Assembly: GCF_021155765.1 (NCBI RefSeq)
Contig: NC_060107.1
Coordinates: 13,750,501-13,814,500 of the forward strand
Direction of reading: 5' to 3'
Source of the DNA: Diprion similis
Lineage: Eukaryota > Arthropoda > Insecta > Hymenoptera > Diprionidae
DNA: 64,000 nt
Part shown: positions 44,318 to 56,600 of the stretch, piece by piece
Numbering within the stretch: position 1 is the stretch's first letter
Layout of the letters: every line of letters starts with the position of its first letter
Notes under the pieces: generated by a model
Databases searched by the model: none
What the model was told of the DNA's origin: nothing
Seen by the model: the letters and a program-made list of their open reading frames with translations, nothing else
Program-made: the position numbers and the translations under genes

Positions 44318-44521
44318 TCGAAAAATAATTGACCCATATTTTTTCTTTTTTCAATTCAATGTGTTATTAACAAAGATATAGCAAGACGAATTCCGCGTGA
44401 CGTCATAATGTTCTACATCCAAGCACATTGTGACGTCACGCGTCAATTTCAAACTGCTATATATCTTTGTCAGCGAATGTTGAATTGAAAAAAGTAAAAA
44501 TATTTGTTAATTAATTTTCGA
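44318..44521. mobile_element. 204-bp palindromic element with two CRE-like sites
   Basis: Near-complete fold-back from TCGAAAAATAATT to AATTAATTTTCGA. Each arm contains TGACGTCA within CGCGTGACGTCA, a CRE palindrome. Symmetry extends a few bases further on each side. Confidence 0.82.
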
Positions 44522-44600
44522 CGCTCTATTTGAACATCTAATTATTTTCCGAAAGACATCATTGTCTGTATACTATATACGTTGGGACAACACCTTCCGG

Positions 44601-44747
44601 CTAACTTGTTTTCGGTCCGAGACAAAACCAGTCATGTGACAATGCACACCATTTTCTAACGTCAGCTGCATCGCCAGTCATTGTCACACAAGTCGTACAG
44701 AATTGAACTTGCATTTTGTTTCGAACCGAAAACAAGTTAGCCGAAAA
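44601..44747. mobile_element. Small element with 23-bp inverted ends
   Basis: CGGCTAACTTGTTTTCGGTC at the left and GACC-type inverse (CCGAAAACAAGTTAGCCG) at the right enclose about 100 bp without coding capacity. Confidence 0.65.
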
Positions 44748-44836
44748 CTCAAGGCATTAATGTGAACATTACTGTATTTGACACATATGGATATTATTAC
44801 AGATACGGCTAGTTTTTCGACCGAATCGATTACGTT

Positions 44837-45041
44837 ATGAGGATGAAGTTAGTAACGTCAACGTAACGAAACGTCAGGGGAAAACAATTATGACTTTCAG
44901 GGAGTCAACTTTTCCAAATATATGAGTGTTTTTTTTCATCATAGTTTACTGAATTTCAGGTAATCCTAAATGTACATACAAGGTAACGCCATTTTGCTTA
45001 AATATGCATCGTTATTGTAACGTTACTAACTTCATCCTCAT
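44837..45041. mobile_element. hAT-like MITE, family A copy 4 (best preserved)
   Basis: Perfect terminal inverted repeats starting ATGAGGATGAAGTTAGTAAC and a perfect 8-bp target duplication ATTACGTT (44829-44836 and 45042-45049). Confidence 0.9.
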
Positions 45042-45273
45042 ATTACGTTGGTAACGCAGATTCAGCCCGTTATAGCGGCCGGCTGTACTCGTAATCGACT
45101 CGACTGAAAAACTAGACATCTCTGAATTAATGTCCACATGTGTACATACATACACTGAGGACAGTGTACCGTGAGATGTGTTTTATTATATTTAGGGGTG
45201 TAGTTAGAACATCTACGGTAAGAACGCGGTAGTTTATCATCAATGGTCGTGTACAATGAACTACTAGCAGATT

Positions 45274-45698
45274 AGATGCGCTATAGTCGGCCACTTTTGT
45301 GGACAGTTGTGTTCAACAACTCGCAATTCGCTTATATATATTTCTAACCAGAAAAAATAAATTAAACCCATGATCAATCGAATGAGCGGGAAAAAAAATT
45401 TCGTTGTTATAAAATCCGTCGATTTTCCCAGTAGTCGGCCATCAAAACTAAAACGAATATATAGATGTCAAAAATTATGATCTCATTGTTTACTGCAAAT
45501 GTTGTTTATTATCTAGAAATTACAGATCGTTGAATTAACATTTATTCGGACATTAATGGTGTACGTAACACTATTATTTTTCTTTTTTCTAAATCACGTA
45601 TTTATTTGTTGGTTAATCAGGTACTAACATTCGATGTTATTTTGGGCTAAAGTCGTAAGTGGCCGACTACAGGAGGTTGCTGACTTACCGGCGCATCT
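45274..45698. mobile_element. Candidate MITE with AGATGCGC..TAGTCGGCCAC ends
   Basis: AGATGCGC then TAGTCGGCCAC at the left, with GTGGCCGACTA then GCGCATCT inverted at the right. An internal AGTAGTCGGCCAT copy lies near 45431. No target duplication was identified. Confidence 0.45.
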
Positions 45699-47778
45699 AC
45701 CCTGTAACCTAAATTTAGTTTATTTACTCCGTGCAGTCAACGTTCATCGTGATTTAAAGATTTCAGCACCCAAACCTATAAATTGCTTAAGGTTTTCGAT
45801 CTCGATTTTTGACCGGCGTTTCTGAAAATTTATTTATAACATGAAATACACGTAGTAGGTACACCTATCAAGTATATTGCTCTAAAATTTATGTGACATG
45901 TAAACGTAACCTCTGAATACGGACACCTTGCTTTTGATAAATTGTACCCTCTTCTGTTTACCTCAGGACACACACGAGCCCCATGCACTCCTCTCGAGAT
46001 TGATTAACTCCTTCGTTGGGATTGACGCAATAGTGCATCAACCTTTATTTCCTTATTTAACTTGCTCTGATTTGAAAACCGAGCTTCACCCGAGGGTTTT
46101 TGAGCTCACTGAATTCAAATTTGAAAATTCAAAATGGCGGCGCCAATATGGCCGATAAAAATCAAAAACTTTACTTGATTTAGATGAAAATTAGTATTCC
46201 GGGATTCCGGGACTTCGGAAGTTACATTCTCTCTTCCGAAATTAACCATTGAATGCTAGTATTAGGATCAGAAATTCGAGTTTTCGATCGTATGTTACAC
46301 ATTCTATACCAACGGATAACGAAAAACGCGCGCAGTGTTTTTACCCTGAGGATCATGTCCTTTATTTTTGTTGGGTAGACTTCAGGGTAGTTTTTATCTC
46401 TTAACCGGCAGAATTAGTACGTGAAAAATACGTATCTGATGTTGTTTGATGTACTACAACATATCACAGAATGAGGAAAATCGGTTACTATTCAGGTATT
46501 CGAACTCCCTAAAAATAAAAAATTGTCTATCGCAAAAACTGACCATCTGCACCTCAACCTTATAAATACGTCCTACTGGGCATATTCACTCTTTCACTCT
46601 CTATCAACTTTGTCCCTTGGGGCACTCCGGCGTTGCTAAGAATCCAAAGGATATTCGGTGCCGCCTGAGCATCGGTCGATATTATGCGTGGGACAAGTGG
46701 ACGCGCCCTTATACCTTATACCTAAACCAAGAAGGGCACATGTTCACCCTAACGAGTGAGTGGACAACCACGATAACCAAGGTATTGAGAAAGGTCTAGT
46801 CAACGACTTGCGCGATCATTGTCCATTTTGGTCCCTCTTCGTTTTCCTTTCGGTAATCTTTTATGCTGTTTCCTGTACATTTACACTCGCACAACGCATT
46901 CTGTTCAATCATTCGTTAAGATTTACGACTTTCCCGCGTTATTCGAGTGATGGAAATTTGTTCTCACATAGCTATTCAATAGCTCTGCTGCAGGTTCTAC
47001 TGAAATGATGTGAAACGGAAAATTTGAGCGACATGATTATCGCATTACTGCCCTTAAATACCGGATTAAGAAATCAAAAACATGCGGATACATACGCAGC
47101 GTGGCACACCTATAATTTGAATATATTATTTTACGCATATCTAACTAGGTTGATTCCGTCACCGAGAGTTTCGTGTATTCCTTGTTCAACTGCGCCTTGA
47201 ACCACGCTGGCGTGACAGAATTAACTTTGCCGGGTGTACATATACGCGTATAATACAGCATACGGTGAAAGAAAATTTATTTGACTAAGCGTTCAAACAC
47301 GATATCCGTATAAATAGACGCTAATAACTCGCTGAACGTACATTTAAGCGCATGTATATTGACCAAAAAACAAATAAACCACAAGGTGCGGATTTGAATA
47401 ATAAAACCCAAAATCTACGATGTATAGTTCAAGTGGTAAATATAATCAAATGAAATCTCGTCAACATCTAAGCCGAGTTAACGTTCTCACATGTGCTAAT
47501 TTGACGTGAATGTAAAATGCAATGCTTTATATTTGAGTCAATTTCCAAATTTGTAGCACGCTTGGTGCTTCCTGGCTTAAACGTCCTTACATAAAAACAT
47601 TTTCTTTAAGCTACGCTGCGAAATAATAACACACACATAACATTCAGAAACAATTCCCCGAACGAACAAGACTTCCTTCTACGATAAAAAAAAATTCTGA
47701 CAGTCATAAGTATGTACCTGAAAACCCAAAGCTTATTCGGTGCAACATATTCGTCGTAAGAGGATAGCTACAGTTAGT

Positions 47779-48103
47779 CGTTACCGACTGAGTAAAATAA
47801 CTTATGTTGACTATTATCAAAGCGTGCGCAGTATTGATGCAAAAATGCGGCAGTCAGCGAAATTCCTATCCTGTTACTGTTCTATACGGAAAATATATTC
47901 CTGTAATAACCGTACCGCATAATATTACCACTTATTGAAGGAATACACGTCCTGGAGGTAATTTAGCATAAAAGCAAAAAGTTTTTGAATAGTTTTGTTT
48001 GCCAGTCCATGTCAAACTGCGTTGACTGCTGTATTTTCGCGCCGTTGCTGCGTAGGCTTCGATAACAATCAAAGTAAGTAACGTTTTACTCAGTCGGTAA
48101 AGG
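47779..48103. mobile_element. MITE family B copy 2
   Basis: Left GTTACCGACTGAGTAAAA pairs with right TTTTACTCAGTCGGTAA. Its interior shares an ATGCGGCA-type segment and an AAAGTAAGT end with the copy at 27571. A further end occurs at 1378-1400. Confidence 0.65.
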
Positions 48104-50512
48104 ACAGCATGACATTTGGTGGAAATCTTGCCACATTATCTCCGTAAAAGGGTACATAGTTAAGACGATAAAGTTTTCGTTAAGAAAATGGAAACGTAAT
48201 TTCGACGTGTCGCACGAAATTGACTACATAGTCAGATGCGAGTGTAGGAGGAGTTCCGGAACAAACTCCACAACTCGACACATGTTGTTGAATCAAGTTA
48301 TATTACAACTTGCGCGCTCTCCTTTCTTCTCGCACGAGGATTACAGGATGCCCAACCAGCTCGGCGGGTGGTTTCTAATCTCCTGCAGCTCGGGCAAGGA
48401 TCGCCTCAAAACTTACCTGAAGTTCTGATCAATCCAGCTTGAATAACGACTTCAGTCGTCACTTACATAGCTATAAATATATACCGATAATAAATATTTG
48501 AGAAGTGAATGAACCAGCTGCTTCGCTATTCGAGGGTATACAGCGTTGAAACGATAGCTAAATATTGTATTCAACTGTTCGTTTTAATCAATGGGTTTCT
48601 TTCGTGGAACCGAAGATTTTACCGATCGAAACTTCAAGTACACGAATCAAGTTGTTATCTCGTCCCACTGAGAGTGGCTGCACTTCATTGTCTGGCGTAA
48701 CAGGATGCTCGAAGGGAAGATAAAAAAGCAATGATGGCATCATCGGTCACGTGGCTGCTCCCCCCCACTGGCTGAAGGACCGCACAATACCGGAGTATTT
48801 GTTCCGTGGTTCGTATGTGTGTACACATCTGCCGCTGCAGGCCACTGCTTGAGACGAAGTCTATAATACACGGCTGGCAACGTCGAACCAGCTGATGAAT
48901 TGTAGCGTACAATTTGTTCCATGAGCAACTACGTATACGGACCCTTGGTTCCTTGGTTCAGCCATACAGGTTCAACTCATTACTCGTTGTGTACAAACAT
49001 ATCAGTTGTTGCAGATTACTTTCGATAAAATGAAATAGATAGACCAACGCAATAACGTAAGAGTAACAAATCCAACATAATATCTGGAAGATACTCTGGA
49101 AGTATTCGTACGTTATTCGTTTGGCAGAATCACTGATTCTTTCTTTTTTCCCACAAGGAAACATATTTCATCATTCACTGCAATAAAACCTACGTGTATC
49201 CGTTGAAAACTGATATGACACGAAGACCGGACGCACGTTGGTGGCGCTACAATGGCAATAGCACAACGCCACAACCGCATTACATACTTGTATGTATGAT
49301 CATGATTTGTGAATTCTGATATGACCATGCAACACGGCATGTTAAACCATATCCTTATCAATGGAACAGTTGTAATAACTGTAATTGTATCGTGTAAATC
49401 AACACAATTGTTGAATATTTAATATAAACATGTATAAACAATGAAACACAGAACGCGCATCGTGCAACAGGATTTTCAGTAAGAAAAAAATGTCGAAGTT
49501 TTACGGTCAATTGGTAGACATGATGGCCTTCCTTGCAGATTCAAATTTCCGTCAATTCCATCGGTGTTGAAGGCACCGATTAGGAAAACACGCGATTTCT
49601 CGAGCTGGTTAATATCCGTTCGTATTACAATACGTGGAATGCGTTAGTCTTATTCTCACTAAGAGGAATTTATTGAATCATACGCAACGTAAAGTGCAGG
49701 ACGACAAAGATGATGATTAAGGTAAGTATCATGGACTACCAAGTATTCGCGTAATTCGTTCGACGTACGAGATGTTTGTTGCATACTACGTTTGTATAAC
49801 TGTGCGTTAATCATCGTCTATAACCCGGAAGTTATAGTCGCTTTGCTCAAACATTACACAATACACATGTCTTTGAACTTTCAAACTTCATCTGGCAAAC
49901 ATCAACGTTTGGTCTTCTGAACTCTACGAATTTTCATATTGTCTTACGATTTGATGACCACCTTAGTTTCTACTACCGAAAAATTGTTTTCGATTTTTAG
50001 CATAATTCCAAGTCTGAGAATGTTACCTTCCATAATGTTCCATGTCAGAGGTGTTATAGATTGAAGGGAAAGAATAATAGAACAGAACACATCCTCGGGA
50101 TGATATTGAAATTTTGATGAACGTAATGAAACATCATGTAAAAAATCGTTAGCGTATAATTTTAGAACGACTTTGAAGTAGTTGACATTTCAAAATATGA
50201 ACATGTTTTCTTTGTTCATTATTCACCCCTGAATTTGAGAAAAATTCTAGCGGTCCATGTAACGATTTTTTCTAGTTCCAGTCTTTTTCTAGCTTCACGA
50301 TGTTTTAGCTCCCACGATTAACATAACTCATGCAAAATCGTTATTCTGCAGCCTGTACACCCTGAATTAGCAAAACAGTAACCTTTTGCCACTGAAGTAT
50401 CGTTAAAAAAATGTGAAACTAACTGTAACATCAACAACCTGAAGAGGCGATGCAAGGTTTATAAAACAACCGATGTACGTACGTTGTAATACAAGCATTT
50501 TTAAATCGACTC

Positions 50513-51400
50513 ACCTAATCAATGTGATGAAGACACGTCGTCCCTGATAAACAAGCAAGTTAAAAACGATGGTCAAGGAGCCGAGAACCGTAGCGAAACT
50601 GGCGAGCGATCCAGAGCGATCTCATGTTGTCACAGCAAACATTCCTTAGAGTACGTGCTCTCGTATTACCAGGTGGGATAGTCGGGGGTTTCCCAAGGGA
50701 GCTACATGCTCCCGAGCGATAAGAATCTTCCTCCTTTCCCCCAGTTCGCGACCCCTGCCGACTCCTCGAGGCCCGGACCTCCTCAACCTCAACCTCTCGA
50801 GAATTTCGCGCACTCTCTTTGTCAGGGTCAATTGAACCGTGAACCGTTCCCCGTCGATTCTCCGCCCTCCGCTTTTTCGAAGCTCGCAGGGCTCGAACAG
50901 AACGGAAATCCACCGCCGTCGAGGACACGACAACAACGACGACGACGACGACGATATCCGTTGCACCAGTGCCTGAGTATAGGTAAATAAACACAAACTG
51001 CACGCGCGATGCGAGTCCCACGATATCGGAGCCGCGAGGGGCTGACGATGCGTCGGTCTCAGGGCGCGATCCTGCCCCTTCCTTTCTGGAGTGCGTACGA
51101 TTGCCGACGGAAACGTGTGATGTACGAACGACCACGCTCGACAACAACGACGACGGCTAACTGGCACGGAAACTAAGGCGGAAAACACGGCCAGCAGCGG
51201 ATGAACAACACTCGGCAAGGCCTGGCGAGGCCGTCCTCGCGCGAATAGCCAATCCGCCCAGCGGAGGCTTCGAATTTGAGGAGGGGGGAGGAGAGCGCGC
51301 GCAGTCCGTCGGCTCATCGTCAGGGCCGTCCTGGGGCGCGAACCCGGGACGCTGAGGGATTTAGTATAGAGTGTAGGGTTGTTCTTTTCTATTTTTTTCT
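50513..51400 (-). other. GC-rich island, probable promoter or 5' exon
   Basis: GC content rises sharply and stops become rare in several frames on both strands, so long open frames appear (up to 265 codons). None resembles a protein I know, and the longest rely on non-ATG starts. On the minus strand the block ends at a strong donor (ATTAG|GTGAGT, 50513). I read it as a CpG-type promoter plus noncoding first exon whose partner exons were not found. A (GAC)n-like run lies around 50930-50955. Confidence 0.35.
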
Positions 51401-51839
51401 TTCGCTGGACGAGTTGTAAGGATTTATAGTTTTTGACGTGCAAAAAAACCCACCCAAATAAAGGATTTTTAAAATCAAGTCTAAGAGGCTTGAATTCACG
51501 GCTTGTGAATTATTACCGTAATTTGAATATGTATCGTAACGACATGTGCTTGTTCGAGTTTCTTCGACGAATTTTTCAAAGTAATCGTTAGTTACTATTG
51601 ATGGTTAAATTAGCTTGAAAAATGATAAACGGCATTCTGTTACATTGGCAAAATGAGATACCTTTTGTACCTTCTAAGGTCTATGAAATTGTATATGTTA
51701 TTACTTGTATCAGAATAAAGCTAATACAACTTTCGGACCGTATACTGATTTCGGTTATTTTGGATAATTCCGTGAAGAAACTGAAATAAGTATGTTTTAA
51801 ATGACGCACCCCTTTTAATTTGGCAAAAACTTGGTCCAC

Positions 51840-51860
51840 AAAAAAAAAAAAAAAAAAAAA
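51840..51860. repeat. Poly-A (21)
   Basis: Uninterrupted A21 in intergenic DNA; no retroelement body adjoins it. Confidence 0.9.
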
Positions 51861-53606
51861 GGACAACCCCCAAAAGTTTGCCTCAAGAACATAAACCCCC
51901 AGGGTCAAAACACTGCGTATATTACCGTCTGGTGGTAATAAGTAATATCCAATTAGTTGTATCAACAAATATTAGGTCATTATCGAGAAATCCTGACAAA
52001 TTGATTGTCAGAGGTAAACTTTAGTGGTGTTTTTGCTCCTCGAACCGTCGAATTAGCACGCAGAAATATGCTTCTGTGTTTTTATCTACTGCAACATATC
52101 ACAGAGGGAAGGAAATCGGTTAGGTATATCTCGAGTATTTTCCTCGTAAGACGCACGGCTTATGAATACAACAGAAGATCAAACGACTGGTAATCTAAGG
52201 CTCGTATATATATTGTGTTATTTTAACATTGGCCGTGATTGAGGTTCATCACCGTTGATACGGTTGACTCTGATATGGAGTTACCAGATACTCGGTGAAG
52301 TGAAAAACTTAATTTCGGAACTGGTACTGTTTGGATAAATGGTTTTGAGTGTGGAAGTTGATTGAATCAAATTTGTAAAAATGAAAATCTTAATAAAACA
52401 CGGATCTTGAGGAGCAAATCCAGCTTACATTCTTATCGACAATATGACTTAATCTTATCAGAGGCTACGGAGTGGAAACATAAAAGTCAACAGAAAATCA
52501 CTTTTACTTTTCCGTAAATATAAATATTTTCGCAATACATTTTCTTTCTTACCGAGTGACGAGTGAAATGGAAAACCAATCCTGAGAAATATGGACAAAT
52601 TTTGAAATACGTATAACTTTTTTCGCATTTACATGCGACAGTCGATAAGATGAAGGGCGAAAGGAATATAAATAATTCTATAGATAATTTAGCTTCAAAT
52701 ATACATTTATTCATATCATATGCAATTATCACTTACAATACAGATTAATTCAAATTATATATCGCAGGCATTCAGTTTTTTTATTCATTCGTTTCGTCCA
52801 TACAGATTCTATGAAACATTACAATACGCATGCAGCAAAACCGAAATAGCAAGTGACAAGAATTAATTTATGCATTGGTAATAATTGAGTCCAGCAAGAG
52901 AAGAGAATGATTGTCAATTGGTAAAAAAGATGACGCGAAAAGTTTTCAGGATGCTCGACAGTTAATATTTTCGCGGTGTTTATGGTAAACGTTAATTTTA
53001 TCGTACAGTGTCACCCTGGTCTAATTTAAATAAATTTAGTTTCAGGTATAACTAAAGACTGGCAGGATTACATTGGAAATCAGGCATCGGTTTGCATTTA
53101 TCTATTAATTTCCAATCTTACAAAGAGAATGGAAAGTGAAACAAAAAAACATTGTACGAGACTAAAATGGTTTTCGCAGCGTTCACTATTGCCTACTTAG
53201 AATTTATGTACAAAAACGATCGGTGTAACAACGACGGATAAAAAAATTCTGACATTAGCAGAGCCCAGATATCTGAGCCTGAAACTTTCCGAAAAGTCTC
53301 GCTGGTACGCATGCTCATCACAGCAGAGGCCAATAGCAAATCTGAACGATTAAAATCAGTAGTAGAGACATTTTTAAAGACCGTAGAAACAAACGAGATA
53401 TTCCAAGTTACCTCTTTTTAAATTAATTTTGTCATCAAAATTTTCAAAATAAAAAGATTAAACCGCATTTTTAAACGCTGTAGTCACTTCTATTACACGA
53501 CATTTGTAGAACAGTTTACATCTGATCGAGATTTGCCTTAACTACATTTAATATTACTTCAAAAGTATAAACTTTTCCTTACACGTAGTGATTCGTATGT
53601 ACAGAC

Positions 53607-56600
53607 TTATGTACCTCGGCGCCATTTTTCTCCATTGCTGAACTTGGTCATTTCACGACCACTAACTCCACAAGTTCCAATGCCTACTCTACCATTGACA
53701 TTTTCTGGTGTCGCAAATATACTCTTCTTCACAACCCCCTTCTTACTAGACTGTAAAAAAACAAAACCAAAAAATTCGAAGGAATGATTAATTTGCATCT
53801 TACGAAAAATTACTATTTTCCTATGGTACAGAAATCGGCATTTAAAGTGCGAGAATAAACGTAGAAGTGTAGAGTGTTGACATCTGTTAGTAAAGTTAGT
53901 TGTGTCCGCTTAATTATTACAGAAATACCTCGATTATCCGAGAGTTACGAGACTGCGCGGTTCACAGACAAGTGAGAAACACGGGGGATAGAAAATTACA
54001 TTTCATTTATATCTGTTTTGACTTAGTGTGGGAATTATTATCCAATATTTAGAAACATCATAAGTAAATGACAAAGGACGTTACAACTAGTCACATATTT
54101 TCGTTACCACGTCATCACGTTCACGATTCCGGCGCCATTTTTTAATTGAAAGAATCGGTGACGTGTGTGAATATTCTTGATAGTTAAGCGCAACGTAAAA
54201 CTTTGTTTTCTAATTCAAAAACGTATTAAAAATGAGCAATTTTTAAAAAATAGATGTCAAAAAGTAAGGCTCGATGGGCAGGCATATCTATATATAAGAT
54301 GAAAGAAGACCTCGCAATTGTACTCAAGGTGACGTGATTAGCGAAAATATGATAATATTTGCGACGTCGTTCGTGAGTAACTTGATATAATTGCTAAAGG
54401 TTGGACAATAAAAATTCCAACGATAACCAAAAACTAGGTCAAAATATATACAAATAAAACTGCCTTTGCTATCAATCGTGTCTTCTTGGAATTCACCTGA
54501 AATTACGACGCTGAAGTTAGTAACGTTATCGTATCGAAAGGTTGGAACAAAAATTGTTATTTCGTACGTTTGGAATAACTGAAGAGATTGAATTTGCAAA
54601 ACCTGAATCTGTTGATGCTGTGTTAATATTTGTAAAAAAAGTGTCATTACAATAACGTTCAAACTTCAGCCTGATGAAATTTCACAGTTCAAGGTATCTA
54701 CGCGTCCCCTTAAGTGGGTGCTTTGGTCGATTTCGTCGATGACGTATACAATATCTCCAGATATCAAAGTCTGCGAATCTCTAACGCAAAAAACGGCTTG
54801 ACAACCCCATTTTATACTAAATTTTGATTAAAACACTCCAATAGATATTCATTTGACGTAGAAATAAAAAAAAAGGCATCAATTCTACGAATTTACTATC
54901 GAACTTTTGTAGAATACACGCCATTTCTTTATTTCTGCGTCAAATGAAAATAGCTTGGAATGTGTTTATTCAGAAAGTGAACTTCGATATTTTGGAGACA
55001 CATTCGTCAACTTGACAAAGATTTTTTAAATTACTCTCAATGACAAGTAGGTGAAGTAGGTGTGTAATTAAGCGTGGATGAAGAACTCGAGGAAGTAGAA
55101 ATTAAAAGCAACCACGTATATCGAACGAACAGTTCGATCGGTTTGTTTTCGTTTTGGGGCAGGCGGTTTTGGAAGAAACAAGAAAAAAAAATGTATGTGG
55201 GTAAACAAAGGTTCGCCTCGTAGAATTGAGCCCGGAAGGGATAAATTCTGCACCCGCGGTTAATCGAGGTTCCATTGTAAGCAGTTACTATTAACTTCAA
55301 TCGTATCGAATATTGTAGTAAATGTGTTACGAAGTTGTTTGATAATTTGTAGGTCGCGCGAAATATTGAAATACGCTGTGTGCGCGAACTGAAAATAATT
55401 CTGCACAAGCGAAAATTTCTATAAAAATAAGCCATCGCGTGGCAACGAATTGTCTGCGAAAAGTAGTGCAAAATTAATTTTTACATGTCTCGAGAGAATA
55501 CGGCGATAATGCAAGAATGATACGCAAAAAATATTTCGGACATGGACATAGTATGTGTATTAGTGGCGAAAATACAATTGGGATTTAACTGCACGACAGT
55601 GATGCAGTTACGATTGTAATGAAGGTCTATAAAAGTTCTTGACAACTGCTCAATGCAATAATAATTGATGTCCGAAAAATGGTTGCAGGAATCGAATAAA
55701 ACAGAAAGAATGAATTCATTGGTAATCAGAGACTGGTTGGTCAAAAATTGATACTATTTAGGTAATTTCATTACGAAATACTCACGTGTTCAGTTTGTAT
55801 AAAATTTCAATGTTCACAATCGTACGAAGATCTCTTAAAATATGGCGAAATTAAAAATACTTGAATTATGAGTAAAGACAAGTACAGATGTCGATGCTTG
55901 ACTTCGAGTTGCTAATAAATATTTCAAGTAGATTCGTTCGATTCTAATCTACGATGACAAATTTTAAATACAAGACTATTTTGTACAAAGTTAAAGTCTC
56001 GATGACAAGAAGTATTTTTTATTTTTGTATCGTAGGCTTTCGATAATAATTCCAGTATTTCCTATTTGTGTATTTTTAAAGATATTTTTAAAGATATTTT
56101 TATAGCATTATACGTTTAATAATTTGATAAATACTCAATACTAGTATATTGTGATAAAATTAATAAAAAGTCTCAATTTTTAGCCAACAAATCTACTTAC
56201 TTCAAGGACGTAGTTCTAGCATAATCATTATTCGTACCTTAGTTGTGAAGGCCAGCCACTTGTTTTTCTCTGATTCACGCTCCTCCTCGAGCTCCTTGAA
56301 CCTCTGAAGCTTCTTTTGCTTTTTCTTCTTCAAATACTCGCGTTGCTTGTTAGGATCTGAGCCAGCGACCGCTGCAGCTTGCATCTTTCTGCAAAACAAC
56401 AAACCTATCATCCACGTAGACATTTACTAAAAAGAAGAGATACTTACTAGGATGCTCTAAATACGTATATTCATATTGATTTTAATTGAACATGAAACAA
56501 GAGCATTTGATTCTTTGGGCATGTTTGGGGGAAAATTCATTTTTAAAACCTAAATATATTAGAACAATCTTGGAACTAGATCTGACGCATTATTTTTTTC

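Larger units (their letters stand above)
44750..50512. other. Gene-poor, MITE-rich stretch
   Basis: Contains MITE family A copy 4, family B copy 2 and the TAGTCGGCCAC element. A short segment near 46448-46505 recurs at 52085-52140 (ACAACATATCACAGA..AAATCGGTTA). No supported coding gene. Confidence 0.5.

Noticed and set aside
46590..46670. Minus-strand GVPQGTKL, a reverse-transcriptase-like motif
   Set aside because: The flanking residues do not continue as an RT domain and a stop follows soon. It is either chance or too decayed to call.
50646..51443. 265-codon and 195-codon open frames on the minus strand
   Set aside because: Both lie in the GC-rich island where stops are rare, begin at non-ATG codons, and resemble no family.
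55037..55471. 144-codon ORF in the SMNDC1 intron
   Set aside because: No splice context, signal or homology. ORFs of this size are expected by chance in 64 kb.
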